From: an uncultured Raoultella sp.
Lineage (GTDB): Bacteria > Pseudomonadota > Gammaproteobacteria > Enterobacterales > Enterobacteriaceae
DNA: 64,000 nucleotides
NCBI GenBank assembly: GCA_900759445.1
Contig: CAAEVH010000056.1
Span: 121,214-185,213, forward strand
Reading direction: 5' to 3'
Of this stretch, positions 1 to 8,353 are shown piece after piece. The translations under genes and the position numbers were made by a program. Each line of letters opens with the position of its first letter. Position 1 is the first letter of the stretch. Under the pieces are notes generated by a model, which was not told the origin of the DNA, did no database searches, and saw nothing but the letters and a program-made list of their open reading frames with translations.

Positions 1-306
1 ATGAATGCATTCGGGTAAGGCAAAAGAGACTTTATTGCCGTGTTCCGCGTCGGAGTTATAACTTTTCTTTAACGATGAACAGAACTCAATCTTTCCTGAA
101 TCACTATGCAGGATGAATTTATATTTATGCCCGGGGGGGATTTTGCTATGGGTGACGATATGGAACTCAGCAAAATCGACCCGGGTAAGTCGGGTCATGA
201 TGTTTTTGTTATTAAAGAAAATTTCTATCTCGGATTGCTTTCGAAGTTCCTCCCTGAAAATAGCAATGATTTCATACCTGCTGGTCTTTATTGTTCCCTC
301 TGTCAT
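1..306 (-). CDS. mrkH: MrkH, c-di-GMP-dependent activator of type 3 fimbriae (N-terminal part, cut by window edge)
   Basis: An open frame runs on the minus strand from ATG at 306 to the window edge without a stop, giving 102 codons that begin MTEGTIKTSRYEIIAIFREE. This closely matches what I remember of Klebsiella MrkH, a protein of about 234 residues with a YcgR-like N-terminal domain followed by a PilZ domain. MrkH binds c-di-GMP and activates mrkABCDF and its own mrkHI operon. The part seen here is the N-terminal domain; the PilZ RxxxR motif would lie beyond the edge. An AAGGA ribosome site sits about seven bases before the ATG. Base composition is more AT-rich than in the genes to the right. 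The identification rests on recalled sequence similarity, not a search. Confidence 0.82.
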   Translation of the reverse strand, partial: MTEGTIKTSRYEIIAIFREELRKQSEIEIFFNNKNIMTRLTRVDFAEFHIVTHSKIPPGHKYKFILHSDSGKIEFCSSLKKSYNSDAEHGNKVSFALPECIH

Positions 307-721
307 GTAAAATCCTTGTTGATTATTTATTGTGTGTAGTTAATTTTTCTTATGGCAATGCCAACATTCTGATTGCATTAACCAGATGTTTTTATGAGCA
401 TTTGATGTTATTAGCTATCTTTGTCGCTAAATTGATTTGTATAAACGTCGAATCAGATGTTGTTTTTCCTGTAATCAAGAGTTGTAAAGAATTTTGGGGA
501 AGGCAAAAACGACAGAAGTCCCCAATAAGGAGACTTGTCAAATTAGTATAAATCAATGCTGTATATAGGGTTGTTTTGTGCAGATTAGTGCAAGCATATA
601 CCCATTTGTAGGATATATAGTGCCAGCAGCGTTGGGCTAATTCCAGCCAAATAATAGGAGGGGAAAAGGGCGCCCGGCAAGGACCTGTGCGGAAGGAAAC
701 GCACAGGTGTACCGAAGACCG
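307..721. promoter_or_regulatory. AT-rich intergenic region upstream of mrkH
   Basis: This 415-base stretch lies between the mrkH start and the 3' end of the aldo/keto reductase gene. It is clearly AT-rich up to about 660 and should carry the mrkH promoter. I found no convincing small gene in it. MrkH, Fur and H-NS are described as acting on this promoter in Klebsiella, but I could not place their sites. Confidence 0.4.
683..708 (-). terminator. Hairpin just past the aldo/keto reductase gene
   Basis: Inverted repeat ACCTGTGC / GCACAGGT with a 10-base loop, 14 bases past the stop of the minus-strand gene at 722. There is no clear T-run on the minus strand, so termination is only a guess. Confidence 0.3.
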
Positions 722-1588
722 TCAGCTCTGCAATTTCGATAATGTAGCGATGGCTTCAGGAGGCAGGGTTAATGCGCCAGCGGCCAGGTTTTCCTGCAGG
801 TGCTGGAGCGAAGAGGTGCCCGGGATCAGCAGAATATTAGGCGAACGTTGCAGCAGCCAGGCGAGCGCAACCTGCATCGGTGTCGCCTCCAGCGCGGCGG
901 CAACATCATGCAGTTCCTGTGCCTGTAGCGGGGTAAATCCCCCAAGCGGGAAGAAAGGGACGTAGGCAATATTTTGTGCGGCAAGCTCATCAATCAGCGC
1001 ATCGTCTCCGCGATTGGCGACGTTATATTGGTTTTGCACGCAAACAACCGGCGTCAGTTTTTGCGCATCGGCCACCTGCTTCGCCGTGACGTTACTGAGG
1101 CCGATGTGGCGAATAAGCCCTCGTTCTTTAAGTTCAAGCAGCGTGGTCAGCGGCGCTTCCAGTGAGCCTTCTACCGGACCGTGGGTGCCGAGCATGCTGC
1201 GCAGATTGACGATTTCCAGAACATCGAGCCCCAGATTACGCAGGTTGTCTTCCACCGCCTGGGTGAGCTCTTCCGGCGACATCGCCGGCAGCCAGTTGCC
1301 CTTTTCATCACGACGAGCGCTGACTTTTGTCACGATGCAGAGATCGTCTGCATAAGGGTGGAGCGCTTTGCGAATCAGCTGGTTAGTAATATGCGGACCG
1401 TAAAAATCGGAGGTATCAATATGATTGACCCCTGCCTCTACCGCTGCGCGCAGGACACGGATAGCGGCGTCCGGATCGGCAGGCGGACCAAATACGCCGG
1501 GGCCGGCTAACTGCATGGCCCCGTAACCCAGGCGATAGACCCGGCGATGACCTAATGTTCCGTTTCCGGATAGTTTTACGCTGGACAT
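722..1588 (-). CDS. ydbC: Aldo/keto reductase, YdbC-like
   Basis: A 288-residue single-domain aldo/keto reductase (TIM barrel, NADPH-dependent). The active-site aspartate and tyrosine are in HIDTSDFYGPH (near residues 56-66) and the catalytic lysine is in IVTKVSARR (near 85-93). The NADPH-binding end reads IPGTSSLQHLQENL. Length and motifs such as RLGYGAMQLAGPGVFGPP match E. coli YdbC, a cytoplasmic reductase reported to act on pyridoxal. In E. coli ydbC maps elsewhere, so its place beside yqeG is a local arrangement. It stands alone, with mrkH beyond it and yqeG 116 bases upstream on the same strand. The precise substrate cannot be read from sequence. Confidence 0.8.
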   Translation of the reverse strand: MSSVKLSGNGTLGHRRVYRLGYGAMQLAGPGVFGPPADPDAAIRVLRAAVEAGVNHIDTSDFYGPHITNQLIRKALHPYADDLCIVTKVSARRDEKGNWLPAMSPEELTQAVEDNLRNLGLDVLEIVNLRSMLGTHGPVEGSLEAPLTTLLELKERGLIRHIGLSNVTAKQVADAQKLTPVVCVQNQYNVANRGDDALIDELAAQNIAYVPFFPLGGFTPLQAQELHDVAAALEATPMQVALAWLLQRSPNILLIPGTSSLQHLQENLAAGALTLPPEAIATLSKLQS

Positions 1589-1666
1589 GGCGACTCCCCA
1601 CTGGTGTGCAAACCCTAAGTGTAAACCTGGCGAGGAAGTCCGGATGGCAGGAATATTGGCAGAACG

Positions 1667-1694
1667 TGCGGCGGCGGTGATAACCGCCGCCGCA
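1667..1694 (-). terminator. Perfect 12-bp GC inverted repeat after yqeG
   Basis: TGCGGCGGCGGT, loop GATA, ACCGCCGCCGCA: a perfect 12-bp stem starting 10 bases past the yqeG stop. It lacks a T-run, so it may act as an mRNA 3'-end block rather than a standard intrinsic terminator. Confidence 0.45.
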
Positions 1695-1704
1695 GAGGGG
1701 AAAA

Positions 1705-2934
1705 TTAGCTAAAGAACATGACCGAAACGCACAGCAGGCCGACCACCAGGGTGATGAAATTACCCACTGAACGGTAGGGTTTGAGTGCGGGAATAATGTA
1801 GGTCGACAGCGTCGGCATGATGAAAAGGATCATGGCGATCAGCGGACCGCTGATGGCATAGATCATGGAAATGGCGTTTGGATTGATGAAGCAAACTATG
1901 AACGTCAGCGTTGAGACCAGCAGAATCGACATCGCGCGGTTAAAGGCGCGGCTTTTACGAATGCCGACCTGATTCAGCGACGTTTTCACGATTTCGCTGG
2001 CGCCTTCAATCACGCCAAAATAGGTGCCGAGAAATGACTTCGACATGGCCACTACGGCGACCACGATGCCTGTTATCGCCAGCCACGCCGGGGAGCCTGG
2101 CATCATCGACAGCGCGGAGAGAATGGTCACCCCTTCGTTGCGTGCGCTTTCAATATAGGAGACCGGTATCGCCAGCAGGCAGCTGAAGACAAAAAACAGC
2201 ACGCTGGCGCAGATGATGGTATAGGCCACCTTCATGATTTTTTTGCATTTACCCATAGCCAGATCACCATATTTCTCCTGCTGATCGATAGCAAAAGTTG
2301 AAATGATTGGCGTATGGCTAAAAGCGAAAACCATCACAGGGATCGAGATCCAGACCTGGTGGAACGTATGTGAGGTCAGCTGCAACTGACTGGTGAGGTG
2401 CTCAGGTTGCCAGTCGCCGATTAAATAGATCGACAAGAACAGGAAGCAGGCAATCAGCGGGAACACCAAAAAACCCATCACCTTAATTGTGATATGGCGG
2501 CCCATCAAAAAGATCAGGTTCAACACCATGACCACGGCCAGACTTAGCATGGCGCGAACGGCGGGCGTAATCGGCATGTGCCTTGCCAGCTGCTCGGCGA
2601 GCGAGTTGGTGATTGCCACGGCGTAAATCAGAACCACCACGAAGAAGGCGAGGAAATAGAGCGCGGTGATCAGATTACCCACTTTCTTGCCGTAGTAATG
2701 GTTAACCGCCCCGGTGATCCCGACGCCGGGCGCAACTTTCGCGGAGAGAATGAACTGACTCAGTGCTTTATGCGGCCAGTAGGTTAACGGCCAGGCGACC
2801 AGCGCGGTGATGAACAGAACAATGGCGCCAGCAGACCCCAGCTGGATCGGCAAAAACAGAGTGCCAGCGCCTACGGCAGTGCCATATAAGGCAAAACTCC
2901 AAAGAGTTTCTTCTTTAGACCAAATTTTAGACAT
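1705..2934 (-). CDS. yqeG: YqeG, inner-membrane amino-acid transporter (HAAAP family)
   Basis: A 409-residue polytopic membrane protein with about 11 hydrophobic segments, the same length as E. coli YqeG. It belongs to the hydroxy/aromatic amino acid permease family (SdaC, TdcC, Mtr, TnaB), which are proton or sodium symporters. Family marks include GTAVGAGTLFLPIQLGSAG in the first segment and FSHTPIISTFAIDQQEKYG near the middle. E. coli YqeG has been linked to serine or threonine uptake, but the substrate here is not shown by sequence. It lies between the aldo/keto reductase and the PACE gene on the same strand, and yqeF is close by as in E. coli. Confidence 0.9.
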   Translation of the reverse strand: MSKIWSKEETLWSFALYGTAVGAGTLFLPIQLGSAGAIVLFITALVAWPLTYWPHKALSQFILSAKVAPGVGITGAVNHYYGKKVGNLITALYFLAFFVVVLIYAVAITNSLAEQLARHMPITPAVRAMLSLAVVMVLNLIFLMGRHITIKVMGFLVFPLIACFLFLSIYLIGDWQPEHLTSQLQLTSHTFHQVWISIPVMVFAFSHTPIISTFAIDQQEKYGDLAMGKCKKIMKVAYTIICASVLFFVFSCLLAIPVSYIESARNEGVTILSALSMMPGSPAWLAITGIVVAVVAMSKSFLGTYFGVIEGASEIVKTSLNQVGIRKSRAFNRAMSILLVSTLTFIVCFINPNAISMIYAISGPLIAMILFIMPTLSTYIIPALKPYRSVGNFITLVVGLLCVSVMFFS

Positions 2935-3035
2935 TGTGTGAATTTATCAACCGTAAGACCAAAAAAAAGGAGTGTAATTTACCACAACAATGAATGCGCC
3001 GTTGCGATACTTTCGGATGACAAATAAGGCAGGGG

Positions 3036-3060
3036 ATCGCCGGGCATCCTCCCCGGCGAT
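3036..3060 (-). terminator. Hairpin after the PACE gene
   Basis: ATCGCCGGG / CCCGGCGAT inverted repeat beginning 10 bases past the stop at 3070. The T-run is poor. It separates the PACE gene from yqeG. Confidence 0.45.
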
Positions 3061-3069
3061 GAAGTGTAG

Positions 3070-3531
3070 TTAGCTGCGTGCCAGGATCCGCTGCTGGCGA
3101 TATTTCAGTACCCGTTCGCGCAGGGTATCCCATCCCCAGTTAAACAGCATGGTGTAGGGCAGGAAGAACAGCATAAAGCCGATTTCCAGCATAAACGCCT
3201 GGATCACCGGGATCCCGAGAATCAGTGCCACGGCGGTGACCCCGATAAGAATAAACCCGGACTCAAAGCCGATGGCGTGCAGCGCGCGGACTTTCAGGGT
3301 TCGCACCACGCGAGATACCGGCCACAGGCGGTCAAAAGCGGCGTTATAAATCAGGTTCCACACCATGGCCAGCGTCGCGAGCAGCACGCTCAGCCCACCC
3401 ATTTCAAGAACCGAACGCTGCATCAGCCAGGCGGCGGTCGGGGCAAGAATTAATGTGGCGAGTCCTTCAAAACTGACCGCATGGATAACGCGCTCTGTCA
3501 GCGTCTTACGCTGAAATTGGTTCTGTTGCAT
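3070..3531 (-). CDS. PACE-family multidrug efflux protein
   Basis: A 153-residue inner-membrane protein with four hydrophobic segments arranged as two similar pairs, the double 'bacterial transmembrane pair' layout of PACE transporters such as Acinetobacter AceI. Conserved features include the N-terminal ERVIHAVSFEGLATLI, with its membrane glutamate, the asparagines in VWNLIYNAAFDRLW, and the second-repeat RALHAIGFESGFIL. PACE proteins export chlorhexidine, acriflavine and, physiologically, short diamines by proton exchange. It is divergent from a LysR-type gene 140 bases away, the same pairing as aceI with aceR. Substrate is inferred from the family only. Confidence 0.85.
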   Translation of the reverse strand: MQQNQFQRKTLTERVIHAVSFEGLATLILAPTAAWLMQRSVLEMGGLSVLLATLAMVWNLIYNAAFDRLWPVSRVVRTLKVRALHAIGFESGFILIGVTAVALILGIPVIQAFMLEIGFMLFFLPYTMLFNWGWDTLRERVLKYRQQRILARS

Positions 3532-3671
3532 GGCTTGCTACCTCCGAAAAAGCCGTTGCTCTGACCGGTTCCTCTGCGACAGGGAGGGAACAGATTCTGA
3601 GAAATTACTCCGCATTTTATGGATAAATATGATAAACAAAAGATAGATTCCATCGATAAAGTAGATAGTTC

Positions 3672-4553
3672 ATGCGCTATTCTCCCGAAGCTCTCACCGC
3701 ATTTGTTGAAGCCGTGGCCTGCGGGTCTTTTTCTGCCGCCGCCCGCCGGCTGCGCAAAAGCCAGTCCACCATCAGCACCGCCATTTCAAACCTTGAAGCC
3801 GATCTGGGCGTCGCGCTGTTTGACCGCGCGACCCGCCATCCCACGCTGACGCCGCAGGGTGAACAGGTGCTGAGTTACGTCAAAGCGATTCTGGCGGCCA
3901 GCGATCGGCTGGATGAGCTGGCTATTTCACTGTCTGATGAAACGGAAGCGCGCCTGACGTTTGTTCTCTCCGACACGCTGCACCCGGATGTGCTGGAGGA
4001 TCTGCTGCAGCAGTTCGATCGTCGTTTTCCCCACACCGAGTTTGAATGCCTGATAGGGGAAGATGAGGATGTCATTGACCTGTTGCAGAAGGAGCGCGCG
4101 CAGGTGGGGCTGATTGAGGCCCGGGATAGCTATCCGACGGAGATTGGCAGCACCCGGCTGCCGTTACAAACGGCGATGGCTATCTACGTGGCCCCCGCGC
4201 ATCCGCTGGCGGCACAGGGGCGGGTCACCTGGGATGAGCTGCATAGCTGGCGAGAACTACGCCTGAGCACTTTTCTGGCCAGCTCGCTGGAGCCTGCGAA
4301 AGGCCAGGTCTGGTCGGCGCCGAACTATTTACTGCTGCTCAGCATGACGGTACAGGGGCTGGGATGGTGCATTTTACCCTGTGCGCTGGTTGAAGAGTTT
4401 GCCGGGTCAGGCACGCTGGTGGCGCTGAACATTCCCGGCTGGCCGCGGGCGATTTCCGTTGATTTACTGTGGAATAAGAAGGCGCCACCGGGGAAAGCCG
4501 GGAGCTGGCTGCGTCAGCATTTACAGCGCCAGGAACCCGCAACGCGGGGCTAA
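3672..4553 (+). CDS. LysR-type regulator divergent from the PACE gene
   Basis: A 293-residue LysR-type transcriptional regulator. The N-terminal winged helix-turn-helix is clear (GSFSAAARRLRKSQSTISTA near residues 18-37), followed by a co-inducer domain from about residue 90. It most likely controls the divergent PACE efflux gene, as AceR controls aceI, and possibly itself; this is inference from layout. The start at 3672 gives the usual short lead-in to the DNA-binding domain. No strong ribosome site precedes it, and a frame open further upstream in another register was not used. The C-terminal 30 residues are rich in K, P and R and poorly conserved in the family. Confidence 0.82.
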   Translation: MRYSPEALTAFVEAVACGSFSAAARRLRKSQSTISTAISNLEADLGVALFDRATRHPTLTPQGEQVLSYVKAILAASDRLDELAISLSDETEARLTFVLSDTLHPDVLEDLLQQFDRRFPHTEFECLIGEDEDVIDLLQKERAQVGLIEARDSYPTEIGSTRLPLQTAMAIYVAPAHPLAAQGRVTWDELHSWRELRLSTFLASSLEPAKGQVWSAPNYLLLLSMTVQGLGWCILPCALVEEFAGSGTLVALNIPGWPRAISVDLLWNKKAPPGKAGSWLRQHLQRQEPATRG

Positions 4554-4557
4554 TCTT

Positions 4558-4573
4558 TGTGATTTGCCTCACT
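4558..4573 (+). promoter_or_regulatory. CRP-type site upstream of yqeF
   Basis: TGTGATTTGCCTCACT matches the CRP consensus TGTGA-N6-TCACA at nine of ten positions. It is centred about 93 bases before the yqeF ATG. With TACTAT at 4613-4618 as a possible -10, it would sit near -61, a normal class I position. Confidence 0.6.
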
Positions 4574-4658
4574 TTTTTTAAACAATTGCGAAATTTTTTG
4601 ATAACAATTCTCTACTATGTTGCTGTTTCTTTGCGCACAGGCAGGGCAGAGGTAGAGG

Positions 4659-5837
4659 ATGAAAGATGTCGTGATCGTTGGTGCGTTGCGCACCCCGATA
4701 GGGTGTTTTCAGGGAACGTTGTCGCGCCACTCCGCGGTAGAGTTGGGGAGTCTCGTGGTCAAGGCTCTGGTGGAACGTACCGGTATCGACCCGCAAAGTG
4801 TTGATGAAGTGATCCTCGGGCAGGTGCTGACTGCGGGGACCGGGCAAAACCCGGCCCGTCAATCGGCGATCCGCGGCGGTCTACCGAATACCGTTTCTGC
4901 CATTACGATTAACGACGTGTGTGGTTCCGGACTGAAGGCGCTGCATCTGGCGACGCAGGCAATCCAGTGCGGTGAAGCCGACGTGGTGATTGCCGGCGGT
5001 CAGGAAAATATGAGCCGGGCGCCGCACGTTCTCACCGATAGCCGCACCGGCGCTCAGCTGGGTAACAGCCAGCTGATTGACAGCCTGGTTCACGATGGTT
5101 TGTGGGATGCTTTCAACGACTATCACATGGGAGTCACGGCGGAAAACCTGGCGCGTGAATATGGTATCAGCCGCGAGCTGCAGGATGCCTGGGCGCTGAG
5201 TTCGCAGCAAAAGGCCCGGCGGGCGATTGATTCAGGGCGCTTTCGTGATGAGATTGTGCCGGTGACCACCGAGCTGAACGGGGCGCCGCGCACCGTTGAT
5301 ACCGATGAGCAGCCGCGGGTCGATGCCAGCGCCGAAGGGCTGGCCAGTCTGCTACCCACCTTCGATCGGCTGGGTTCAGTGACCGCAGGCAACGCTTCCA
5401 GCATCAATGACGGCGCGGCGGCGGTAATGATGATGAGCGAATCGAAAGCGCAGGAGCTCGGTCTGCCGATCCTTGCGCGGATCCGCGCTTTTGCCAGCGT
5501 CGGCGTCGATCCGGCCCTGATGGGGATCGCGCCGGTACACGCGACGCGCCGCTGTCTGGAAAGAGCTGGCTGGCGGCTGGATGAGGTCGATCTTATCGAG
5601 GCCAATGAGGCATTTGCCGCCCAGGCGATTTCTGTGGGACGAGTGCTGGAATGGGATGAGCGGCGGGTCAATGTCAACGGCGGGGCGATTGCGCTGGGCC
5701 ATCCTATTGGGGCATCCGGCTGCCGTATTCTGGTTTCTCTGGTGCACGAGATGATTAAACGCGATGCCCGCAAAGGGTTGGCTACGCTCTGTATCGGCGG
5801 TGGTCAGGGCGTTGCGCTGGCGGTAGAACGCGCATAG
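4659..5837 (+). CDS. yqeF: YqeF, acetyl-CoA C-acetyltransferase (thiolase)
   Basis: A 392-residue biosynthetic-type thiolase that condenses two acetyl-CoA to acetoacetyl-CoA or runs in reverse. The acylated cysteine is in NDVCGSGLKALH (near residue 88), the histidine in NGGAIALGHPIGASG (near 348) and the second cysteine in LCIGGGQG (near 378). Length matches AtoB and YqeF (about 393). Its place beside yqeG points to YqeF rather than AtoB. It has its own promoter region with a CRP-type site and a strong terminator right after, so it is a single-gene unit. Confidence 0.9.
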   Translation: MKDVVIVGALRTPIGCFQGTLSRHSAVELGSLVVKALVERTGIDPQSVDEVILGQVLTAGTGQNPARQSAIRGGLPNTVSAITINDVCGSGLKALHLATQAIQCGEADVVIAGGQENMSRAPHVLTDSRTGAQLGNSQLIDSLVHDGLWDAFNDYHMGVTAENLAREYGISRELQDAWALSSQQKARRAIDSGRFRDEIVPVTTELNGAPRTVDTDEQPRVDASAEGLASLLPTFDRLGSVTAGNASSINDGAAAVMMMSESKAQELGLPILARIRAFASVGVDPALMGIAPVHATRRCLERAGWRLDEVDLIEANEAFAAQAISVGRVLEWDERRVNVNGGAIALGHPIGASGCRILVSLVHEMIKRDARKGLATLCIGGGQGVALAVERA

Positions 5838-5862
5838 TCCCGCTTTGCTTTACCTGCTTCTC

Positions 5863-5886
5863 AAGCCTCCTTGCGGAGGCTTTTTT
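5863..5886 (+). terminator. Intrinsic terminator of yqeF
   Basis: AAGCCTCC-TTGC-GGAGGCTT followed by a T-run, 26 bases after the yqeF stop. Confidence 0.9.
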
Positions 5887-5997
5887 ATTGGCTTTTCTCC
5901 CCGCAGATCCCGGCAAAATTCAGCGAAACAGGGGTGATAAAGGCCTTTTTTGTTGAGCTTTGTCACGTCCTGCTGTGCCATGTTTTTTGAAACAAAT

Positions 5998-6019
5998 AAT
6001 TACGATCTCGATCACTAAA
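5998..6019 (+). promoter_or_regulatory. CRP-type site upstream of kdgM
   Basis: ACGATCTCGATCACT resembles TGTGATCTAGATCACA with good symmetry, about 80 bases before the kdgM start. Weak KdgR-like half sites lie on both sides (TTTTTTGAAACA at 5983-5994 and GCAGTTTCATAA at 6044-6055). CRP plus KdgR control is known for kdgM in Dickeya; here it is inferred. Confidence 0.5.
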
Positions 6020-6090
6020 ACATGCGTCCTTAAAAAATAAAATGCAGTTTCATAAAATAGAAACATAATTTTAATTTTGAGGGGTACCCT

Positions 6091-6786
6091 ATGTTTGCAA
6101 GATCTCTGGCCCTTGCTTCTCTCTGTGCCGCAGCGTTTTCCGCTTCCGCTGTCACCGTTGATTTGCGTCATGAATTCATTGATGGAGGTAAAACAGATAA
6201 AACCAACGCCGACCGCGTCTCGGTCTCCCATCGCTTTGCCAACGGATTCGGCTTCTCCGTTGAGGCAAAGTGGAAGTCAGGCGGCGATAATACCTCGCAA
6301 CCGTATTCAGATTTTGTCGGCAACGGCCACGAAGAGACCATTAGCTGGCAGTGGAAGGCGAATCAGAACTTCTCCGTGACGCCGGGGTTTAATATTGAGA
6401 GTAACGATAGCCGCTCAATCTACAAACCCAATCTGCGGGTGCAATACAGCTTCGATAATGGTTTCTACGTGGCGGCCCGTTATCGCTACGACTATACCCG
6501 CTACCCGGCGAGCGCCGGCAAAGAAGACGATAAAGTGAACCGTGGCGATGCGTGGGCCGGTTTTGTGATGGGCAACTGGCGTACCGAGCTGAACTATGTT
6601 TATGCCCGCAGCTCCGAGGGGGTGAACCGCAACGACAACAAGCCTTACTCCCAGGAGTACAACGTGAAGCTGGCCTATAAGCTGGACAAAAACTGGGCGC
6701 CGTATGGTGAAGTGGGCAACGTTGGGGTGAATGACCGCAGCGATCGCCAGACCCGTTTCCGCGTCGGGGTGGCTTACAGCTTCTGA
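6091..6786 (+). CDS. kdgM: KdgM, oligogalacturonate-specific outer-membrane porin
   Basis: A 231-residue protein with a cleavable signal peptide (MFARSLALASLCAAAFSASA) and a small beta-barrel ending in phenylalanine (RVGVAYSF), as outer-membrane proteins do. KdgM-family marks include VTVDLRHEFIDGG at the mature N-terminus, basic strands such as AARYRYDYTRYP that line the pore for acidic sugars, and NWAPYGEVGNVGV near the end. It lets oligogalacturonides cross the outer membrane. The strong GAGGGG ribosome site fixes the start. It is followed by its own terminator and then by convergent ogl, whose product acts on the same oligomers. KdgR and CRP control are likely from upstream sites. Confidence 0.92.
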   Translation: MFARSLALASLCAAAFSASAVTVDLRHEFIDGGKTDKTNADRVSVSHRFANGFGFSVEAKWKSGGDNTSQPYSDFVGNGHEETISWQWKANQNFSVTPGFNIESNDSRSIYKPNLRVQYSFDNGFYVAARYRYDYTRYPASAGKEDDKVNRGDAWAGFVMGNWRTELNYVYARSSEGVNRNDNKPYSQEYNVKLAYKLDKNWAPYGEVGNVGVNDRSDRQTRFRVGVAYSF

Positions 6787-6806
6787 TAAAACCCTCTTCC
6801 GTCATG

Positions 6807-6832
6807 ACCCCGGAGCCGTTAGCCGGGGTTTT
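6807..6832 (+). terminator. Intrinsic terminator of kdgM
   Basis: ACCCCGG / CCGGGGT stem with a 9-base loop, followed by TTTT, 20 bases after the kdgM stop. The remaining sequence to about 7003 shows no gene. Confidence 0.75.
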
Positions 6833-7003
6833 CTGTTGCCGTCGTCCGGCAGCGCGTCCTTTAGCACTGATTCTGGCGAAAGCAGGTTTGCCGCCCGCGC
6901 TGTCGAGAGGAGCCGCGGAAAATTTCACCGGCACGGGTGCAACAGAAGGTGGGCAGAAAACGGCTTTTGCCTGCCTCAGATACCCCGCCGGGCGGTAATG
7001 AAA

Positions 7004-7029
7004 CAAAAAAGCCCTCCGCGAAGGAGGGC
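7004..7029 (-). terminator. Intrinsic terminator of ogl (first copy)
   Basis: On the minus strand GCCCTCC-TTCGC-GGAGGGC is followed by TTTTTTG, 40 bases after the ogl stop. Confidence 0.88.
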
Positions 7030-7069
7030 AAGGCCAGTTACAGAAACACACTCAAAAACGATACGGATA

Positions 7070-8245
7070 TTACGCCTGCAGCATCTCCGGATGCGCTGGC
7101 AGTTTCGCGATGTAGATAGCCGGTTTTCCGTCTTTGTCCGAGCTGAACAAGATTGCGCCATCGTCCGGCGTAAACGAAGGATGCGGATGGGTGACCTGAC
7201 GGCTATTGGCGACCGTCGCCCAGGAGGTATCATGCCGGGCAACGCGGAAGTAAGCCTGTTTCGCGACATCAAAGACATAGAGATAAGGGTCATTATCAAT
7301 GGTGTAACCGCTGGTATCTTTCACATCCACCGGCGTACCAGAGCCATCCCCGACTAACAGCGTGCCGTCGAAATTGCTCATCAGATGCGAGCAGGCGGGC
7401 ATCGGCATCAGCGCGGTATTGATGCCGGTATCCGGATCGAAGCGATAAATCGTCCGTCCCTGTTGACCTTTCAGATAAGAGACATAAATCAGCGCAGAAC
7501 CGTTCGGGACCCAGAATTCGTGGGTACAGCTTTCACCCTCGGCATGCTCTTTGACTTTCCGTACGTGGCTGCCATCTTCGTTGACCATCCACATCCGGGC
7601 GTCGACCAGATCGTGCGGCCCTTCATGGCAGAAGGCGACGGTGTTGTCGTCGAACGGACGGTAGATAGGATGGCCCAGCCATTTTTTCTCTTCATGAATA
7701 ACGCGGCTCTCGCCGCTTTGCAGGTCGACGCGCAGCAGACGGCAGTGCGGACCTTTATGGAAGAAGTCGTGGAAAATCTGCCAGTCGTTGAGCGGCGTCC
7801 AGTCGCTTTTCGCAATCTCAATACCGACCAGTTTGCTGCAGTCGCTGTTGGCGACCCAGGTACCGTATCCGACCCACTCATCCGGGACGCGGTAGACCTG
7901 ACGTTCCTGGAGGGTTGAAAGGTTGACTTCCAGCAGCGTACGGTCGTTTTTAACGTAATAGAGCGCGGAGTCATCCGGTGAGAGAAAACCGCCGAAGGTA
8001 TTATCGCCGGCGCCTTCGGTGAGCTGAACGGCCTCGGCTGTCGCGATATTTAACAGATAGTAGTTCCAGTGGCCATCAAACTCGCCGGCGAACAGCAGGT
8101 GGCTGCCATCATTAAAAAAACACTTCTGATAGAAATAGTTACGATGACAGGTTACTTCCGGAGGGGTTAAGCGGGTGATCTCCGCGCCGGTATCCGGATC
8201 GCGACTGACTGCATAATTCAATTTTACCCGCATGCCTTTAGCCAT
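7070..8245 (-). CDS. ogl: Oligogalacturonate lyase, copy 1
   Basis: A 391-residue cytoplasmic lyase (PL22, seven-bladed propeller) that cleaves short, often unsaturated oligogalacturonides to 5-keto-4-deoxyuronate. With the start at 8245 the catalytic residues fall on the numbers known for Yersinia Ogl: His242 (THEFW) as base, and metal ligands His287 (CSHLMS), Gln350, His353 and His355 (RQVTHPHP). A good AAAAGGAG ribosome site supports this start. It is convergent with kdgM and divergent from kduD across a 537-base region carrying two KdgR-type palindromes. A second ogl copy lies at 16.9-18.0 kb; the two differ mainly at the N-terminus and in a loop near residues 303-318. Confidence 0.95.
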   Translation of the reverse strand: MAKGMRVKLNYAVSRDPDTGAEITRLTPPEVTCHRNYFYQKCFFNDGSHLLFAGEFDGHWNYYLLNIATAEAVQLTEGAGDNTFGGFLSPDDSALYYVKNDRTLLEVNLSTLQERQVYRVPDEWVGYGTWVANSDCSKLVGIEIAKSDWTPLNDWQIFHDFFHKGPHCRLLRVDLQSGESRVIHEEKKWLGHPIYRPFDDNTVAFCHEGPHDLVDARMWMVNEDGSHVRKVKEHAEGESCTHEFWVPNGSALIYVSYLKGQQGRTIYRFDPDTGINTALMPMPACSHLMSNFDGTLLVGDGSGTPVDVKDTSGYTIDNDPYLYVFDVAKQAYFRVARHDTSWATVANSRQVTHPHPSFTPDDGAILFSSDKDGKPAIYIAKLPAHPEMLQA

Positions 8246-8333
8246 GATGTACTCCTTTTCCTTCCCGCGATGTCGCCTGTCTGCAGGGGACGTGTAGCCA
8301 GGTGAGGTTGATTTAAAAGATGAGTGTTAATTT

Positions 8334-8353
8334 ATCAAAACATCGTTTCATTA
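8334..8353 (-). promoter_or_regulatory. KdgR-type operator for ogl
   Basis: TCAAAACATCGTTTCATTA, read on the minus strand as TAATGAAACGATGTTTTGA, fits the KdgR pattern TGAAAC-N3-GTTTCA with one weak arm. It lies about 90 bases upstream of the ogl start. Confidence 0.7.

Noticed and set aside
106..551. Three overlapping small plus-strand frames at the left edge
   Set aside because: They run antisense to, or upstream of, the mrkH frame, which has recognisable sequence and a ribosome site; the small frames have neither.
3619..3671. Upstream plus-strand start for the LysR-type gene
   Set aside because: The ATG at 3619 is in another reading frame whose product lacks the helix-turn-helix; the 3672 frame carries it.
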